Below, piece by piece: positions 55,721-64,000 of a stretch of DNA of 64,000 bases (positions are counted from its first letter, which is position 1; every line of letters begins with the position of its first letter). The notes under the pieces are model-generated. The model saw only the letters and a program-made list of their open reading frames with translations, made no database searches and was not told the DNA's origin. The position numbers and the translations under genes are program-made. The stretch is from Comamonas denitrificans (GTDB lineage: Bacteria; Pseudomonadota; Gammaproteobacteria; Burkholderiales; Burkholderiaceae_C), in contig NZ_JAFNME010000001.1 in the NCBI RefSeq assembly GCF_017368815.1, positions 124,001-188,000 on the forward strand, given 5' to 3'.

Positions 55721-56125
55721 ATGATTGTTCGCAAACCCCTCGCGCTTTCCCTGATCGCCCTTGCCATCGGGGCTCCAGGTTTGGCGTCTGCATCCTCGCT
55801 GTACCATCCCGCCGACGGCGAAGTGGGCATGACCACCCATCCCGACCACATGCAGAGCACAATGTCCCGTGGCGATGTGCTTCAGGCTGTCGAAGTAGCG
55901 CGCCGGGATGGCACGCTGGCGACCCTTTCACGCGGGGGTGCGTTGCCCGTCAAAGCAACGGGCGCAACGAAGACCCGTGAGCAAGTTCAACAGGAATTTC
56001 TCAACATGTCGGCAAGTGAAAAGAAGGCTCTTCAGGACCTGAACGGCGTGCGCACGCTGATTTCTAAACTTAGCGCTCCTCAGCGGCCATCCACGCCCGA
56101 GCGCGCCCTTCATGACGCATGCTAG
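55721..56125 (+). CDS. DUF4148-like periplasmic protein, czc side
   Basis: 134 aa with a clear signal peptide (LALSLIALAIGAPGLASA). The mature part includes SLYHPADGEVGMTTHPDHMQ and TREQVQQEFLNM, similar to the gene at 52894. It is divergent from the response regulator and lies 9 bases before czcI, so it is likely the first gene of the czc transcript. It may bind metal or signal envelope metal stress; no biochemical role is known. Confidence 0.7.
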   Translation: MIVRKPLALSLIALAIGAPGLASASSLYHPADGEVGMTTHPDHMQSTMSRGDVLQAVEVARRDGTLATLSRGGALPVKATGATKTREQVQQEFLNMSASEKKALQDLNGVRTLISKLSAPQRPSTPERALHDAC

Positions 56126-56134
56126 ACTTCAAAA

Positions 56135-56494
56135 ATGCGCCGCTTGATCGCCGTTCTTATGCTTGTATTGCTTCCGTTCCAGTTCAGCTGGTCTGCGGTG
56201 GCTGCTTATTGCATGCATGAGAGCTCAACCTCGCAGTCGCAGCATTTGGGGCATCACGAACACCAGCATGAAGCCAAAGGCGGGAATGGTCAGGCCGAAA
56301 AGTCCAGCCAGGGAGCCGATGCATTTGATGTTGACTGTTCAGTTTGCCATGGCGCGGGTATCGGGGCCTTGAGCTGGTCAGATGCAAAGCCAGCCTTTTC
56401 CCATGACAGCCGTGTGGAGTGTTCCCCAGGCCAGCGCCTGCTGGCTGTAACGCCCACGCCCCCTGACCGCCCTCAGTGGTCCGTCCTCGCCTGA
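56135..56494 (+). CDS. czcI: CzcI-family small periplasmic protein
   Basis: 119 aa. The signal segment MRRLIAVLMLVLLPFQFSWS is typical of CzcI, followed by a His-rich stretch (HLGHHEHQHEAKGG) and Cys residues (DCSVCHGAG). CzcI precedes czcCBA in Cupriavidus and is thought to modulate induction of the efflux pump. The position between the DUF4148 gene and czcC agrees. A GC-rich gap of 157 bases separates it from czcC. Confidence 0.82.
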   Translation: MRRLIAVLMLVLLPFQFSWSAVAAYCMHESSTSQSQHLGHHEHQHEAKGGNGQAEKSSQGADAFDVDCSVCHGAGIGALSWSDAKPAFSHDSRVECSPGQRLLAVTPTPPDRPQWSVLA

Positions 56495-56651
56495 TCGGCG
56501 GGGGCATCTCACTTTTCTTTTTCAGTCTTGTCCGCCATCGCGGCGGAAGCAGTTGCGTGTGTTGCAGCTGAAGTGACTGACGAGTTGCCAGGCAGCTGCA
56601 CGGTTGCCAGCCCGCCGATTCCCTCGTGTTTTGAAATCACTGGAGAATCGG

Positions 56652-58007
56652 ATGTTCAAGGGTACTTACCTTCAAGAGATGCCGCACGCATGGCGCGGCG
56701 GTAGAAAGATCAAGCTCGCGGCAGGCGCCGCAGCTATATGGCTGAGCGCCTCGGGCGGTGCCTTTTCCCAGGGCCTGCCACCAGGGCCAGCCGTTGGCGA
56801 ACGAGCACCTCAGTCTGCTGCAGCGGCCGCAGCTGAGCCTTTGTCGCTGGCCAAGGCCATCGAACTGGCCCTGGAGGGAAATCCGGAGGTGGCTGCGGCA
56901 AAGCGCCAATGGGAGGCAACCGAAGGACAGGTTCTTCAAGGACGCTCGCGCCCCAATCCAGAGCTCGCGTACTCGCTGGAAGACACACGCTCCAAAACAC
57001 GTACGCAAAGCTGGCAACTCAATCTTCCCGTAGAACTGGGTGGAAAGCGTGCGGCACGCACTAAGGCGGCCGAAAAAACGCGCGAGCAAGCACAAGCCCA
57101 ACTCGCCGAGCTGCAAGCCACCGTGCGGGCCAATGTCGCTGCCGCTTACTTTGATGTTCTGACTGCGCAGGAACGATTGGTACTGGCCAGAGACAGCGCA
57201 GCGCTGGCCAAATCCTCAACGGATACCGTCTCAAAGCGTGTAGCCGCTGGCAAAGTATCCCCTGTGGAAGAGTCCAAGGCCCGGGTTGCAGAAGCCGGCG
57301 TTCGCGTCGAACTCGCCCAGGCCGCGAGCGAACAACGCAATGCTCTGTCCCGCCTGTTCGCGCTGTTGGGACGGATCGATGCGCCTTACACCGTGCTGGA
57401 CGGCAAGGCCGAGAACCTGCCCTCGGTCCCGAGCCTCGCCGATCTCCAGCCCTTGATTTCTTCTGCGCCAGGCGTGGTACTTGCGCGAATCGAGGTGGAT
57501 CGGCGCAAGGCATTGACCGCCCTGGAGCAAAGCAAGCGCGTGCCCGATGTCACCGTCAGCGTCGGCATGCAGCGCAGTAACGAAACGCAGCGCAACGTCC
57601 TTCTTTTCGGGGTCTCTGTGCCTCTTCCCATCTTCGACCGCAACCAAGGCAACCTCCTGGAGGCGCTGAAACTTGAGGACAAGGCCCGCGATGAGCTGCA
57701 AGCAGCCTCCGTGCGCCTGCACAGCGAAGTGGCGCAGGGACAAGAGCGCCTTTCCACGATCACCGCAGAGGTTCAGTCACTGCAGCAGGACGTTCTGCCC
57801 GGTGCGAAGTCGGCCTATGACGCCGCCACCATTGGTTTCGAGAACGGTAAGTTCAATTTCCTGGAAGTGCTCGATGCCCAACGCACTTACTTCACAGCCA
57901 AATCCCAGTACCTTAAAGCCCTTGGCGAAGCACACCGTGCAGCGGCTGATATCGACCGCCTGCTCGGGGCCAGCATGGTTCCCGGCCTGATCGCAACGCA
58001 ACACTGA
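56652..58007 (+). CDS. czcC: Outer-membrane efflux channel CzcC
   Basis: 451 aa, TolC-like. After a signal peptide the two-fold repeat of outer-membrane efflux proteins is visible: LSLAKAIELALEGNPEVAAA, SRPNPELAYSLEDT, and the second half LFGVSVPLPIFDRNQGNL, ENGKFNFLEVLDAQRTYF. It forms the exit channel for the CzcB-CzcA RND pump. The ATG at 56652 follows GGAGAATCG; an earlier ATG at 56604 in frame is less likely. It is 2 bases before czcB. Confidence 0.93.
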   Translation: MFKGTYLQEMPHAWRGGRKIKLAAGAAAIWLSASGGAFSQGLPPGPAVGERAPQSAAAAAAEPLSLAKAIELALEGNPEVAAAKRQWEATEGQVLQGRSRPNPELAYSLEDTRSKTRTQSWQLNLPVELGGKRAARTKAAEKTREQAQAQLAELQATVRANVAAAYFDVLTAQERLVLARDSAALAKSSTDTVSKRVAAGKVSPVEESKARVAEAGVRVELAQAASEQRNALSRLFALLGRIDAPYTVLDGKAENLPSVPSLADLQPLISSAPGVVLARIEVDRRKALTALEQSKRVPDVTVSVGMQRSNETQRNVLLFGVSVPLPIFDRNQGNLLEALKLEDKARDELQAASVRLHSEVAQGQERLSTITAEVQSLQQDVLPGAKSAYDAATIGFENGKFNFLEVLDAQRTYFTAKSQYLKALGEAHRAAADIDRLLGASMVPGLIATQH

Positions 58008-58009
58008 GC

Positions 58010-59626
58010 ATGACCATGAACACGAACTCCAGCAAATCCACCATCAGTAAAAAACACCTGATCGCCATTGCAGTAGTCCTCGCAATAGGGGTCGGCGCGG
58101 GAACCTTCATCTTGCAAGGTGGCGGCAAGCCCAGAGCCGCAGCCACCGAGGACGATGGCCACGGGCACGGCGGCCATACCGAGGCCAAGGGACACGGCGA
58201 CGGCGAGCACCATGGCAAGGGTAGCGAAAAGGGCCACGACGATGACAAGGGGCATGCCGATGGTGAACACCATGAAAAGAGCGAAGCCAAGGGACCACAT
58301 GGCGGTACCGTGTTCAAGGAAGGCGACTTCAGCTTGGAAGCATTGTTGTCTGAAGACGGTGGCGAGCCTCGACTGCGAATCTGGCTGTCCGACAAAGATA
58401 AACCGCTGCCCCTGAATGCTGCAACGGTCACGGCAACTGTGACCCGCCCGACAGATGAAAAGCAGAAACTGACGTTTGCCGCTGAAAAAGACAGTCTTGT
58501 CAGCCGAGAGATCGTTGCTGAACCCCATTCGTTCGACATCGAGATCATTGCGCAGACTGCCACAGAGCCTTTCATGTTCGTGATGAGCAAGGAAGAAGGA
58601 AAGATCGAACTGACCGATGCCCAGATTAAGGCTGCATCCATCAGCCTGGACAATGCGGTCAAAGCCAACATCAAGACGGCGTTGCTCCTTCCCGGGGAGA
58701 TACGCTTGAACGAAGATCGCACGTCTCACGTTGTTCCCCGGCTTGCGGGAGTCGTGGAAAGCGTCAATGCCAGCTTGGGCCAAGTGGTCAAGAAAGGACA
58801 AGTTTTGGCGGTGATCGCGAGCCCGACTGCTTCCGAGCAACGCAGCGAGCTGCAGACGGCCCAAAAGCGCTTAACGCTGGCAAAGACCACCTACGAGCGA
58901 GAAAAAAAGCTGTGGGAGCAGAAGGTGTCTGCCGAGCAGGACTACCTGCAGGCCAAGCAGGCCTTGAGCGAAGCAGAGGTCGCAGTAGCCAACGCCAATC
59001 AGAAACTGAGCGCGATGGGCCTGTCCGCCTCGTCGGTAGCAGGACTGAACCGTATCGAGTTGCGAGCGCCCTTTGATGGCATTGTCATCGAGAAGCACCT
59101 CAGTCTCGGCGAAGCCGTGAAGGAAGATACTGCGGTTTTCACCATCTCGGACCTTTCTCAGGTTTGGGCTGAGATCAACGTTCCGGCGAAGGATCTGCCA
59201 TCGGTGCGCGTGGGCGAAAAGGTCACGATCAAGGCCACAGCCTTTGACGCCTCGGCCACAGGCACTGTCGCTTTTGTAGGAGCGCTCATTGGCGAGCAAA
59301 CCCGCACGGCAAAAGCCCGCGTGGTTCTTGACAACCCCAAGGGCGCTTGGCGCCCCGGCCTGTTCGTCAATGTTGAGGTGGTGTCCGAAGAAACGGCAGC
59401 GCCTGTAACCATCTCGGCCGACGCCGTCCAAAACGTCGGGGAAAAGCCGGTGGTCTTCCTCAAGGTTGATGGAGGCTTTATCGCTCAACCCGTGAAGCTG
59501 GGCCGAAGCGATGGCAAGCGGGTCGAAGTCCTCTCGGGTCTCAAAGCCGGTATGCCCTACGCCTCGACCGGCAGCTTCGTCGTGAAGTCTGAACTCGGCA
59601 AGGGATCTGCCGAACACACGCACTGA
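58010..59626 (+). CDS. czcB: Periplasmic adaptor CzcB with a His/Asp/Gly-rich metal-binding insert
   Basis: 538 aa, longer than usual membrane-fusion proteins because of an N-terminal insert. A signal anchor (HLIAIAVVLAIGVGAGTFIL) is followed at about 48-92 by a His/Asp/Lys-rich segment (DDGHGHGGHTEAKGHGDGEH and similar), a likely Zn/Co/Cd-binding tail. A barrel follows (AKGPHGGTVFKEGDFSLEAL), then lipoyl and hairpin segments (VVPRLAGVVESVNASLGQVV, and LNRIELRAPFDGIVIEKHLS). It bridges CzcA to CzcC. The start overlaps nothing and sits 2 bases after czcC. Confidence 0.93.
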   Translation: MTMNTNSSKSTISKKHLIAIAVVLAIGVGAGTFILQGGGKPRAAATEDDGHGHGGHTEAKGHGDGEHHGKGSEKGHDDDKGHADGEHHEKSEAKGPHGGTVFKEGDFSLEALLSEDGGEPRLRIWLSDKDKPLPLNAATVTATVTRPTDEKQKLTFAAEKDSLVSREIVAEPHSFDIEIIAQTATEPFMFVMSKEEGKIELTDAQIKAASISLDNAVKANIKTALLLPGEIRLNEDRTSHVVPRLAGVVESVNASLGQVVKKGQVLAVIASPTASEQRSELQTAQKRLTLAKTTYEREKKLWEQKVSAEQDYLQAKQALSEAEVAVANANQKLSAMGLSASSVAGLNRIELRAPFDGIVIEKHLSLGEAVKEDTAVFTISDLSQVWAEINVPAKDLPSVRVGEKVTIKATAFDASATGTVAFVGALIGEQTRTAKARVVLDNPKGAWRPGLFVNVEVVSEETAAPVTISADAVQNVGEKPVVFLKVDGGFIAQPVKLGRSDGKRVEVLSGLKAGMPYASTGSFVVKSELGKGSAEHTH

Positions 59627-59641
59627 TCGCGGAGCGCATAC

Positions 59642-62600
59642 ATGTTTGAAAAACTCATTCGATTCTCGATCGAACAGCGATGGTTGGTGCTTCTAGCGGC
59701 CCTGGGCATGGCGGCGCTTGGCGTCTTCAGCTACCAAAAGCTGCCTATCGATGCGGTCCCTGACATCACGAACGTCCAGGTTCAGATCAACACCCAGGCC
59801 GCAGGCTACTCGCCTTTGGAGACTGAGCAGCGGGTTACATACCCCATCGAGACGGTCATGGCTGGCCTGCCAAACCTGGAGCAGACCAGGTCGCTTTCGC
59901 GGTACGGTCTGTCGCAGGTGACCGTCATTTTTAAAGACGGAACCGACATCTATTTTGCTCGGCAGCTCGTCAACGAGCGTATCCAGGAGGCGCGCGACAA
60001 GCTGCCTGCCGGCATCACGCCAGCGCTGGGGCCCATCTCGACCGGGCTGGGCGAAATCTATCTCTGGACTGTCGAAACCAAGGACGGGGCGAAGAAGCCC
60101 GACGGCTCGCCCTATACCGCGACAGACCTGCGCGAGATTCAGGACTGGATCATCAAGCCACAGCTGCGAAATGTTCCTGGCGTGACCGAGATCAATTCCA
60201 TTGGCGGCTTTGCCAAGGAATACCAGATCGCGCCCATCCCTGAACGCCTGGCTTCTCTGGGCGTGACACTGCAGGATGTGGTCACTGCGCTGGACCGCAA
60301 CAACGGCAATGTGGGCGCGGGCTATATCGAAAAGCGTGGCGAGCAGTATCTGATTCGTGCACCTGGTCAGGTGAAGTCGCTGGAAGACATCGGTAACGTG
60401 ATCCTCAGCAGCGCCAACGGTGTTCCTGTGCGCGTTCGCGACGTGGCAGAAGTTGGCATTGGCCGGGAACTGCGCACCGGTGCAGCAACCGATAACGGGC
60501 GCGAAGTGGTCCTCGGCACGGTGTTCATGCTGATCGGCGAGAACAGCCGGACTGTCTCGCAGGCGGTGGACAAGAAGATGTTGGAAGTCAACAAGAGCCT
60601 CCCAGAGGGGGTGCACGCGGTGACTGTCTACGACCGTACCGTGCTTGTTGACAAAGCCATCAGTACGGTGAAGAAGAACCTGCTGGAAGGCGCGGTTCTG
60701 GTGATCGTGATCCTGTTCCTCTTTCTGGGCAACATCCGTGCCGCCGTCATCACGGCAATGGTCATCCCCTTGTCGATGCTTTTTACCTTCACGGGTATGG
60801 TTCAGTACAAGGTGAGCGCCAACCTGATGAGCCTGGGAGCGTTGGACTTCGGCATCATCATCGACGGAGCGGTGGTGATCGTTGAGAACTGCGTACGGAG
60901 ACTTGCCCATGCACAAGCGCACCACGGTCGGCCACTGACGCGGGCTGAGCGCTTCCATGAGGTGTTTTTGGCATCCCAGGAGTCAAGGCGTCCATTGCTG
61001 TTCGGACAGCTCATCATCATGGTGGTGTACCTGCCCATCTTCGCGCTGACAGGCGTTGAAGGGAAGATGTTCCACCCCATGGCATTCACGGTGGTCGCGG
61101 CACTGCTGGGCGCCATGGTTCTGTCGGTGACATTCATCCCCGCAGCGGTGGCCCTGTTCATCGGCAATCGGGTCAGCGAGAAGGAAAACTTCCTGCTGGG
61201 CCATGCCAAGCGCTTGTATGGTCCACTGCTCGACCGTGTCATGGCCGCCAAGGCGGTCGTACTGACCGCAGCTGCAGTTGCGGTGATCTTGTGCGGGTTG
61301 ATCGCCACGCGTATGGGCAGCGAGTTTGTACCCAATCTCAATGAAGGCGACTTTGCGATCCAGGCGCTGCGCATCCCAGGCACCAGCCTTTCCCAGTCAG
61401 TCCAAATGCAGCAGCAGATTGAAAGGACCTTGAAAGAGAAATTCCCCGAGATCGAGCGCATCTTCGCCAGAACCGGTACTGCGGAGATTGCCTCGGACCC
61501 CATGCCGCCGAACATTTCGGACGGGTACATCATGCTCAAGCCAATGGCCGAATGGCCCGAACCTCGAAAAACCCGCGACGAATTACTCGCGGCGATTCAG
61601 GAAGTCATCGGGAAAATCCCGGGCAACAACTATGAGTTCTCCCAGCCCATTCAGCTGCGCTTTAACGAGCTGATCTCCGGGGTGCGCAGTGACGTAGCCG
61701 TGAAGATCTTCGGTGACGACATGGATGTCCTGAACAAGTCCGCAGAAGAAGTCTCCGCAATGCTGCAGAAGATTCAGGGCTCCTCTGAGGTGAAGGTTGA
61801 GCAGACGACGGGGCTTCCGATGCTCACCGTGAACATCGACCGCCAGAAGGCTGCTCGCTATGGTCTGAACGTTGCCGACATTCAAGACACCGTGGCCACC
61901 GCTATCGGTGGACGCGAGGCCGGCACTATGTTCGAGGGCGACCGCAGATTCGACATCCTGGTTCGTCTGCCTGAATCCCTGCGCAACGATCTCGAAGGGA
62001 TGAAGCGCCTTCCTATCCCGCTGCCGCGTTCTGCCAATGGGACAGAGGCCAAAACGAACTTCATCCCGCTGGGCGAGGTAGCAACATTCGAGCTTGCTCC
62101 TGGCCCCAACCAGGTGAGCCGAGAAAACGGCAAGCGCCGCATCGTCGTGAGCACCAACGTGCGCGGGCGCGATGTGGGCTCTTTCGTCGCAGAGGCTGAG
62201 CAAGGCCTGGCCCAGATCAAGATTCCTACCGGCTATTGGACGAGCTGGGGCGGAACCTTCGAGAACTTGCAGTCGGCCACGCAGCGCCTGCAGATCGTCG
62301 TGCCGGTGTCCCTGCTGCTGGTTTTCGTGCTGCTGTTCGCTATGTTCGGCAACGTCAAGGATGGTCTGCTGGTCTTCACTGGCATCCCATTCGCTTTGAC
62401 GGGGGGCATCCTGGCGCTTTGGCTTCGCGACATTCCGATGTCTATCTCTGCGGCTGTCGGCTTCATCGCGCTTTCTGGGGTGGCCGTGCTCAATGGTCTG
62501 GTGATGATTTCGTACATCCGCAGCTTGAGGGAAGGCGGCGTTGGTCTTGACGAAGCAATCCGTGACGGCGCGCTCACCCGGCTACGGCCGGTTCTGATGA

Positions 62601-62830
62601 CTGCCCTGGTGGCCTCGCTGGGCTTCATTCCCATGGCCATTGCGACAGGCACTGGCGCTGAAGTCCAGCGTCCCCTGGCCACCGTGGTGATCGGCGGAAT
62701 TCTCTCGTCCACGCTGCTCACGCTTCTCGTGCTGCCGATTCTTTACCGTCTGGCCCACCGGCCCGATGAGGAAGATGAGGACGTGTCCGCTGAGCCCTCG
62801 CATCCCCCAGACGTGTCCGCGTCCGCGTAG
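59642..62830 (+). CDS. czcA: Heavy-metal RND transporter CzcA
   Basis: 1062 aa, full length. The HME-RND hallmarks are present: VPDITNVQVQINTQAAGYSP, ERVTYPIETVMAGLP-type region, the transmembrane-4 segment LGALDFGIIIDGAVVIVENC with the Asp-Glu proton relay (DFGxxxDGAVVxVEN), and FxGVAVLNGLVMIS in TM10. It exports Co, Zn and Cd from periplasm or cytosol using proton influx, with CzcB and CzcC. The C-terminal tail is acidic (RPDEEDEDVSAEPSH). It starts 15 bases after czcB. Confidence 0.95.
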   Translation: MFEKLIRFSIEQRWLVLLAALGMAALGVFSYQKLPIDAVPDITNVQVQINTQAAGYSPLETEQRVTYPIETVMAGLPNLEQTRSLSRYGLSQVTVIFKDGTDIYFARQLVNERIQEARDKLPAGITPALGPISTGLGEIYLWTVETKDGAKKPDGSPYTATDLREIQDWIIKPQLRNVPGVTEINSIGGFAKEYQIAPIPERLASLGVTLQDVVTALDRNNGNVGAGYIEKRGEQYLIRAPGQVKSLEDIGNVILSSANGVPVRVRDVAEVGIGRELRTGAATDNGREVVLGTVFMLIGENSRTVSQAVDKKMLEVNKSLPEGVHAVTVYDRTVLVDKAISTVKKNLLEGAVLVIVILFLFLGNIRAAVITAMVIPLSMLFTFTGMVQYKVSANLMSLGALDFGIIIDGAVVIVENCVRRLAHAQAHHGRPLTRAERFHEVFLASQESRRPLLFGQLIIMVVYLPIFALTGVEGKMFHPMAFTVVAALLGAMVLSVTFIPAAVALFIGNRVSEKENFLLGHAKRLYGPLLDRVMAAKAVVLTAAAVAVILCGLIATRMGSEFVPNLNEGDFAIQALRIPGTSLSQSVQMQQQIERTLKEKFPEIERIFARTGTAEIASDPMPPNISDGYIMLKPMAEWPEPRKTRDELLAAIQEVIGKIPGNNYEFSQPIQLRFNELISGVRSDVAVKIFGDDMDVLNKSAEEVSAMLQKIQGSSEVKVEQTTGLPMLTVNIDRQKAARYGLNVADIQDTVATAIGGREAGTMFEGDRRFDILVRLPESLRNDLEGMKRLPIPLPRSANGTEAKTNFIPLGEVATFELAPGPNQVSRENGKRRIVVSTNVRGRDVGSFVAEAEQGLAQIKIPTGYWTSWGGTFENLQSATQRLQIVVPVSLLLVFVLLFAMFGNVKDGLLVFTGIPFALTGGILALWLRDIPMSISAAVGFIALSGVAVLNGLVMISYIRSLREGGVGLDEAIRDGALTRLRPVLMTALVASLGFIPMAIATGTGAEVQRPLATVVIGGILSSTLLTLLVLPILYRLAHRPDEEDEDVSAEPSHPPDVSASA

Positions 62831-62893
62831 TTGAAACGGTCCCGCTCGCTGATCGTGGGACCGTCCCTTTTCTCCAACCCCAAAGGAACTGTC

Positions 62894-63274
62894 ATGAAAC
62901 TCTCCCAACTCATTCTCGCCCTGTCAGTGTCGATCTCGGGCGCAGCCTTCGCTGCGGACAATCACGGTCACGACCTAAAGCCGATGCACGGTGGTGCTGT
63001 TGCAGAAGCCAAGGAGGTCGAGTACGAATTCGTTGCTAGCGCCGACAAACTGCAGCTCTATATGCGCGACCACGGGAAGCCCGTTGCTGTGACGGGGATG
63101 ACCGCCAAGGTCACTCTGTTGGCTGGCAGCGAGAAGCAGGAAGTTCAGCTCCAGGTCGGCGACGGCAAGCTGGAAGCGTCGGGCAGCTTCAAGGTTCCCG
63201 CAGGTACCAAAGCCGTCGTCGCCGTCTCGAAGGCCGGCAAGTCGGTTGCCTCCGTTCGCTTCACGCTGAAGTAG
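62894..63274 (+). CDS. Periplasmic protein of the czc operon (126 aa)
   Basis: The start at 62894 follows AAAGGAACT. A signal peptide (MKLSQLILALSVSISGAAFA) leads to NHGHDLKPMHGGAVAEA, then a beta-rich part with EYEFVASADKLQLYMRDHGK. The latter resembles the N-terminal barrel of CzcB (PHGGTVFKEGDFSLEAL). It may be a stand-alone metal-binding chaperone that feeds the pump. It lies 63 bases after czcA and is probably co-transcribed. Confidence 0.7.
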   Translation: MKLSQLILALSVSISGAAFAADNHGHDLKPMHGGAVAEAKEVEYEFVASADKLQLYMRDHGKPVAVTGMTAKVTLLAGSEKQEVQLQVGDGKLEASGSFKVPAGTKAVVAVSKAGKSVASVRFTLK

Positions 63275-63421
63275 TACACGAAGGCCGGCTGGGGGGGATC
63301 GCCTTCGCAACGCCTCCAGAAGTGATCCCACTTTCCGCAGTCCGTTCACGTCAAAGCAGCTGACGAGGTCGGACCGCCCATCGGCAACATGCCTGTGCTG
63401 GAGGCCAAAAAGGAGCGATCC

Positions 63422-63679
63422 ATGTCAATGCAGGCTGCACAGGTCGCGCTCTTTGCCAAGCTGTTCTGGATTTGGATCGGCTTGTTGATCTCCGTGTTTG
63501 TGTTTTGGAGGCTGCGGCGTATCTGGCTCAAACGCCACCCGCCAATGGCGGTGAGAGTCAAGTACAGCCGACGCTTGGCCAAGAGACTGAGGGATCGACA
63601 GGCAATGCGTTTGAAACACCGAAAAACACCGAAATCGCGACACCGCCATATGCAATCCAAGGCGGCAGACCGTGGGTGA
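63422..63679 (+). CDS. Small single-pass membrane protein with a basic tail (85 aa)
   Basis: The ATG at 63422 follows a good ribosome binding site (AAAAAGGAG). One transmembrane helix (LFAKLFWIWIGLLISVFVFW) is followed by a strongly basic cytosolic tail (RRLAKRLRDRQAMRLKHRKT). No family recognised. It lies downstream of the czc operon and may belong to its transcript. Confidence 0.5.
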   Translation: MSMQAAQVALFAKLFWIWIGLLISVFVFWRLRRIWLKRHPPMAVRVKYSRRLAKRLRDRQAMRLKHRKTPKSRHRHMQSKAADRG

Positions 63680-63746
63680 CGGTACCGGAGTCGCTGATGA
63701 AGCTTCAGGCAATACGCAACAACCTCCACAGCAAAAGAACAGATCC

Positions 63747-64000
63747 ATGACAAAAATACCTGCATATTCAGGCACCCGCCACCTCTGCGTGATCCTGACC
63801 TCTGTGCTGGCAGCTAGCCTGCTGGCGGGTTGTGCTACCTCTACTGGGGCCGATACCTCCGCCGAAGCGCCATACTGCTACAAGACCAGTAAGGGCAGAG
63901 TAGTCGCGTGCACTCGGGTGCCCGCCCCCAGCCTGAATGCCGACGCTCAGGCGAAGCGCTTTACTCCCGATCCGAATGCGCTCACCGTCTACGTCGTACG
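63747..64000 (+). CDS. Lipoprotein, partial (possible DUF2846)
   Basis: The ATG at 63747 opens a frame that runs to the window end; 84 residues are visible. A lipoprotein signal (VLAASLLAGC) ends at the lipid-accepting Cys. The mature part has CYKTSKGRVVACTRV and, last in view, KRFTPDPNALTVYVVR, which resembles the start of a DUF2846 domain. The remainder is outside the window. Confidence 0.6.
   Translation, partial: MTKIPAYSGTRHLCVILTSVLAASLLAGCATSTGADTSAEAPYCYKTSKGRVVACTRVPAPSLNADAQAKRFTPDPNALTVYVV

Overview
The window is a chromosomal segment of a GC-rich betaproteobacterium, most likely a member of the Comamonadaceae (Burkholderiales). This is inferred from the aat-bpt, nadE-glnB and hslR arrangements, the codon use, and a family of AT-rich AGCTGCTAGCGCTT-type palindromes scattered between and inside genes. 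No 16S gene is present, so the placement is an inference.

1-32.9 kb is core chromosome. It holds an IclR-type regulator (cut by the window edge), the N-degron transferases bpt and aat, two tRNA-Asn genes, an exonuclease-DUF454 fusion, rlhA, a tadA-hydrolase fusion and ldcA. A complete cellulose operon follows, in the order bcsB-Z-C-E-F-Q-A-G (7.6-21.8 kb). It has the accessory genes of the E. coli-type phosphoethanolamine-cellulose machine (E, F, G), but no bcsR is seen. Then come DUF2889, ppa, nadE, a PII gene, hslR, a P1 peptidase, DUF411, yitT, a Zn/Cd-type P-ATPase, phrB and xth. The nadE glutaminase domain has lost its three catalytic residues.

32.9-52.9 kb is a mosaic accessory island. 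In order it holds: an unassigned three-gene operon with a C39-like cysteine peptidase; two small DNA-binding-like genes; a short tyrosine recombinase; a compact putative restriction-modification unit (HTH regulator, Eco57I-type N6-adenine methylase, PD-(D/E)XK nuclease); a DUF2130 gene abutting an IS3 fragment; a Tn3 tnpA fragment; a mer module (merR, merT, merP, GDCCVxC) with no merA; a cadR/cadA pair whose metal-binding domain is tandemly duplicated; and czcE. Remnants of KfrA, a DsbA-like protein, a possible plasmid Rep protein and a DUF3363 relaxase lie between them, so much of the island appears to be decayed plasmid or transposon material.

52.9-64 kb is a heavy-metal efflux locus: two DUF4148 periplasmic proteins, a CzcRS/CopRS-type two-component system, czcI, czcC, czcB, czcA and three small envelope proteins. 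An 18-bp palindrome, GATGACAAATTTGTCATC, recurs about 115-120 bp upstream of czcE and of both DUF4148 genes. The third copy also lies next to the response-regulator gene, which suggests one regulon.
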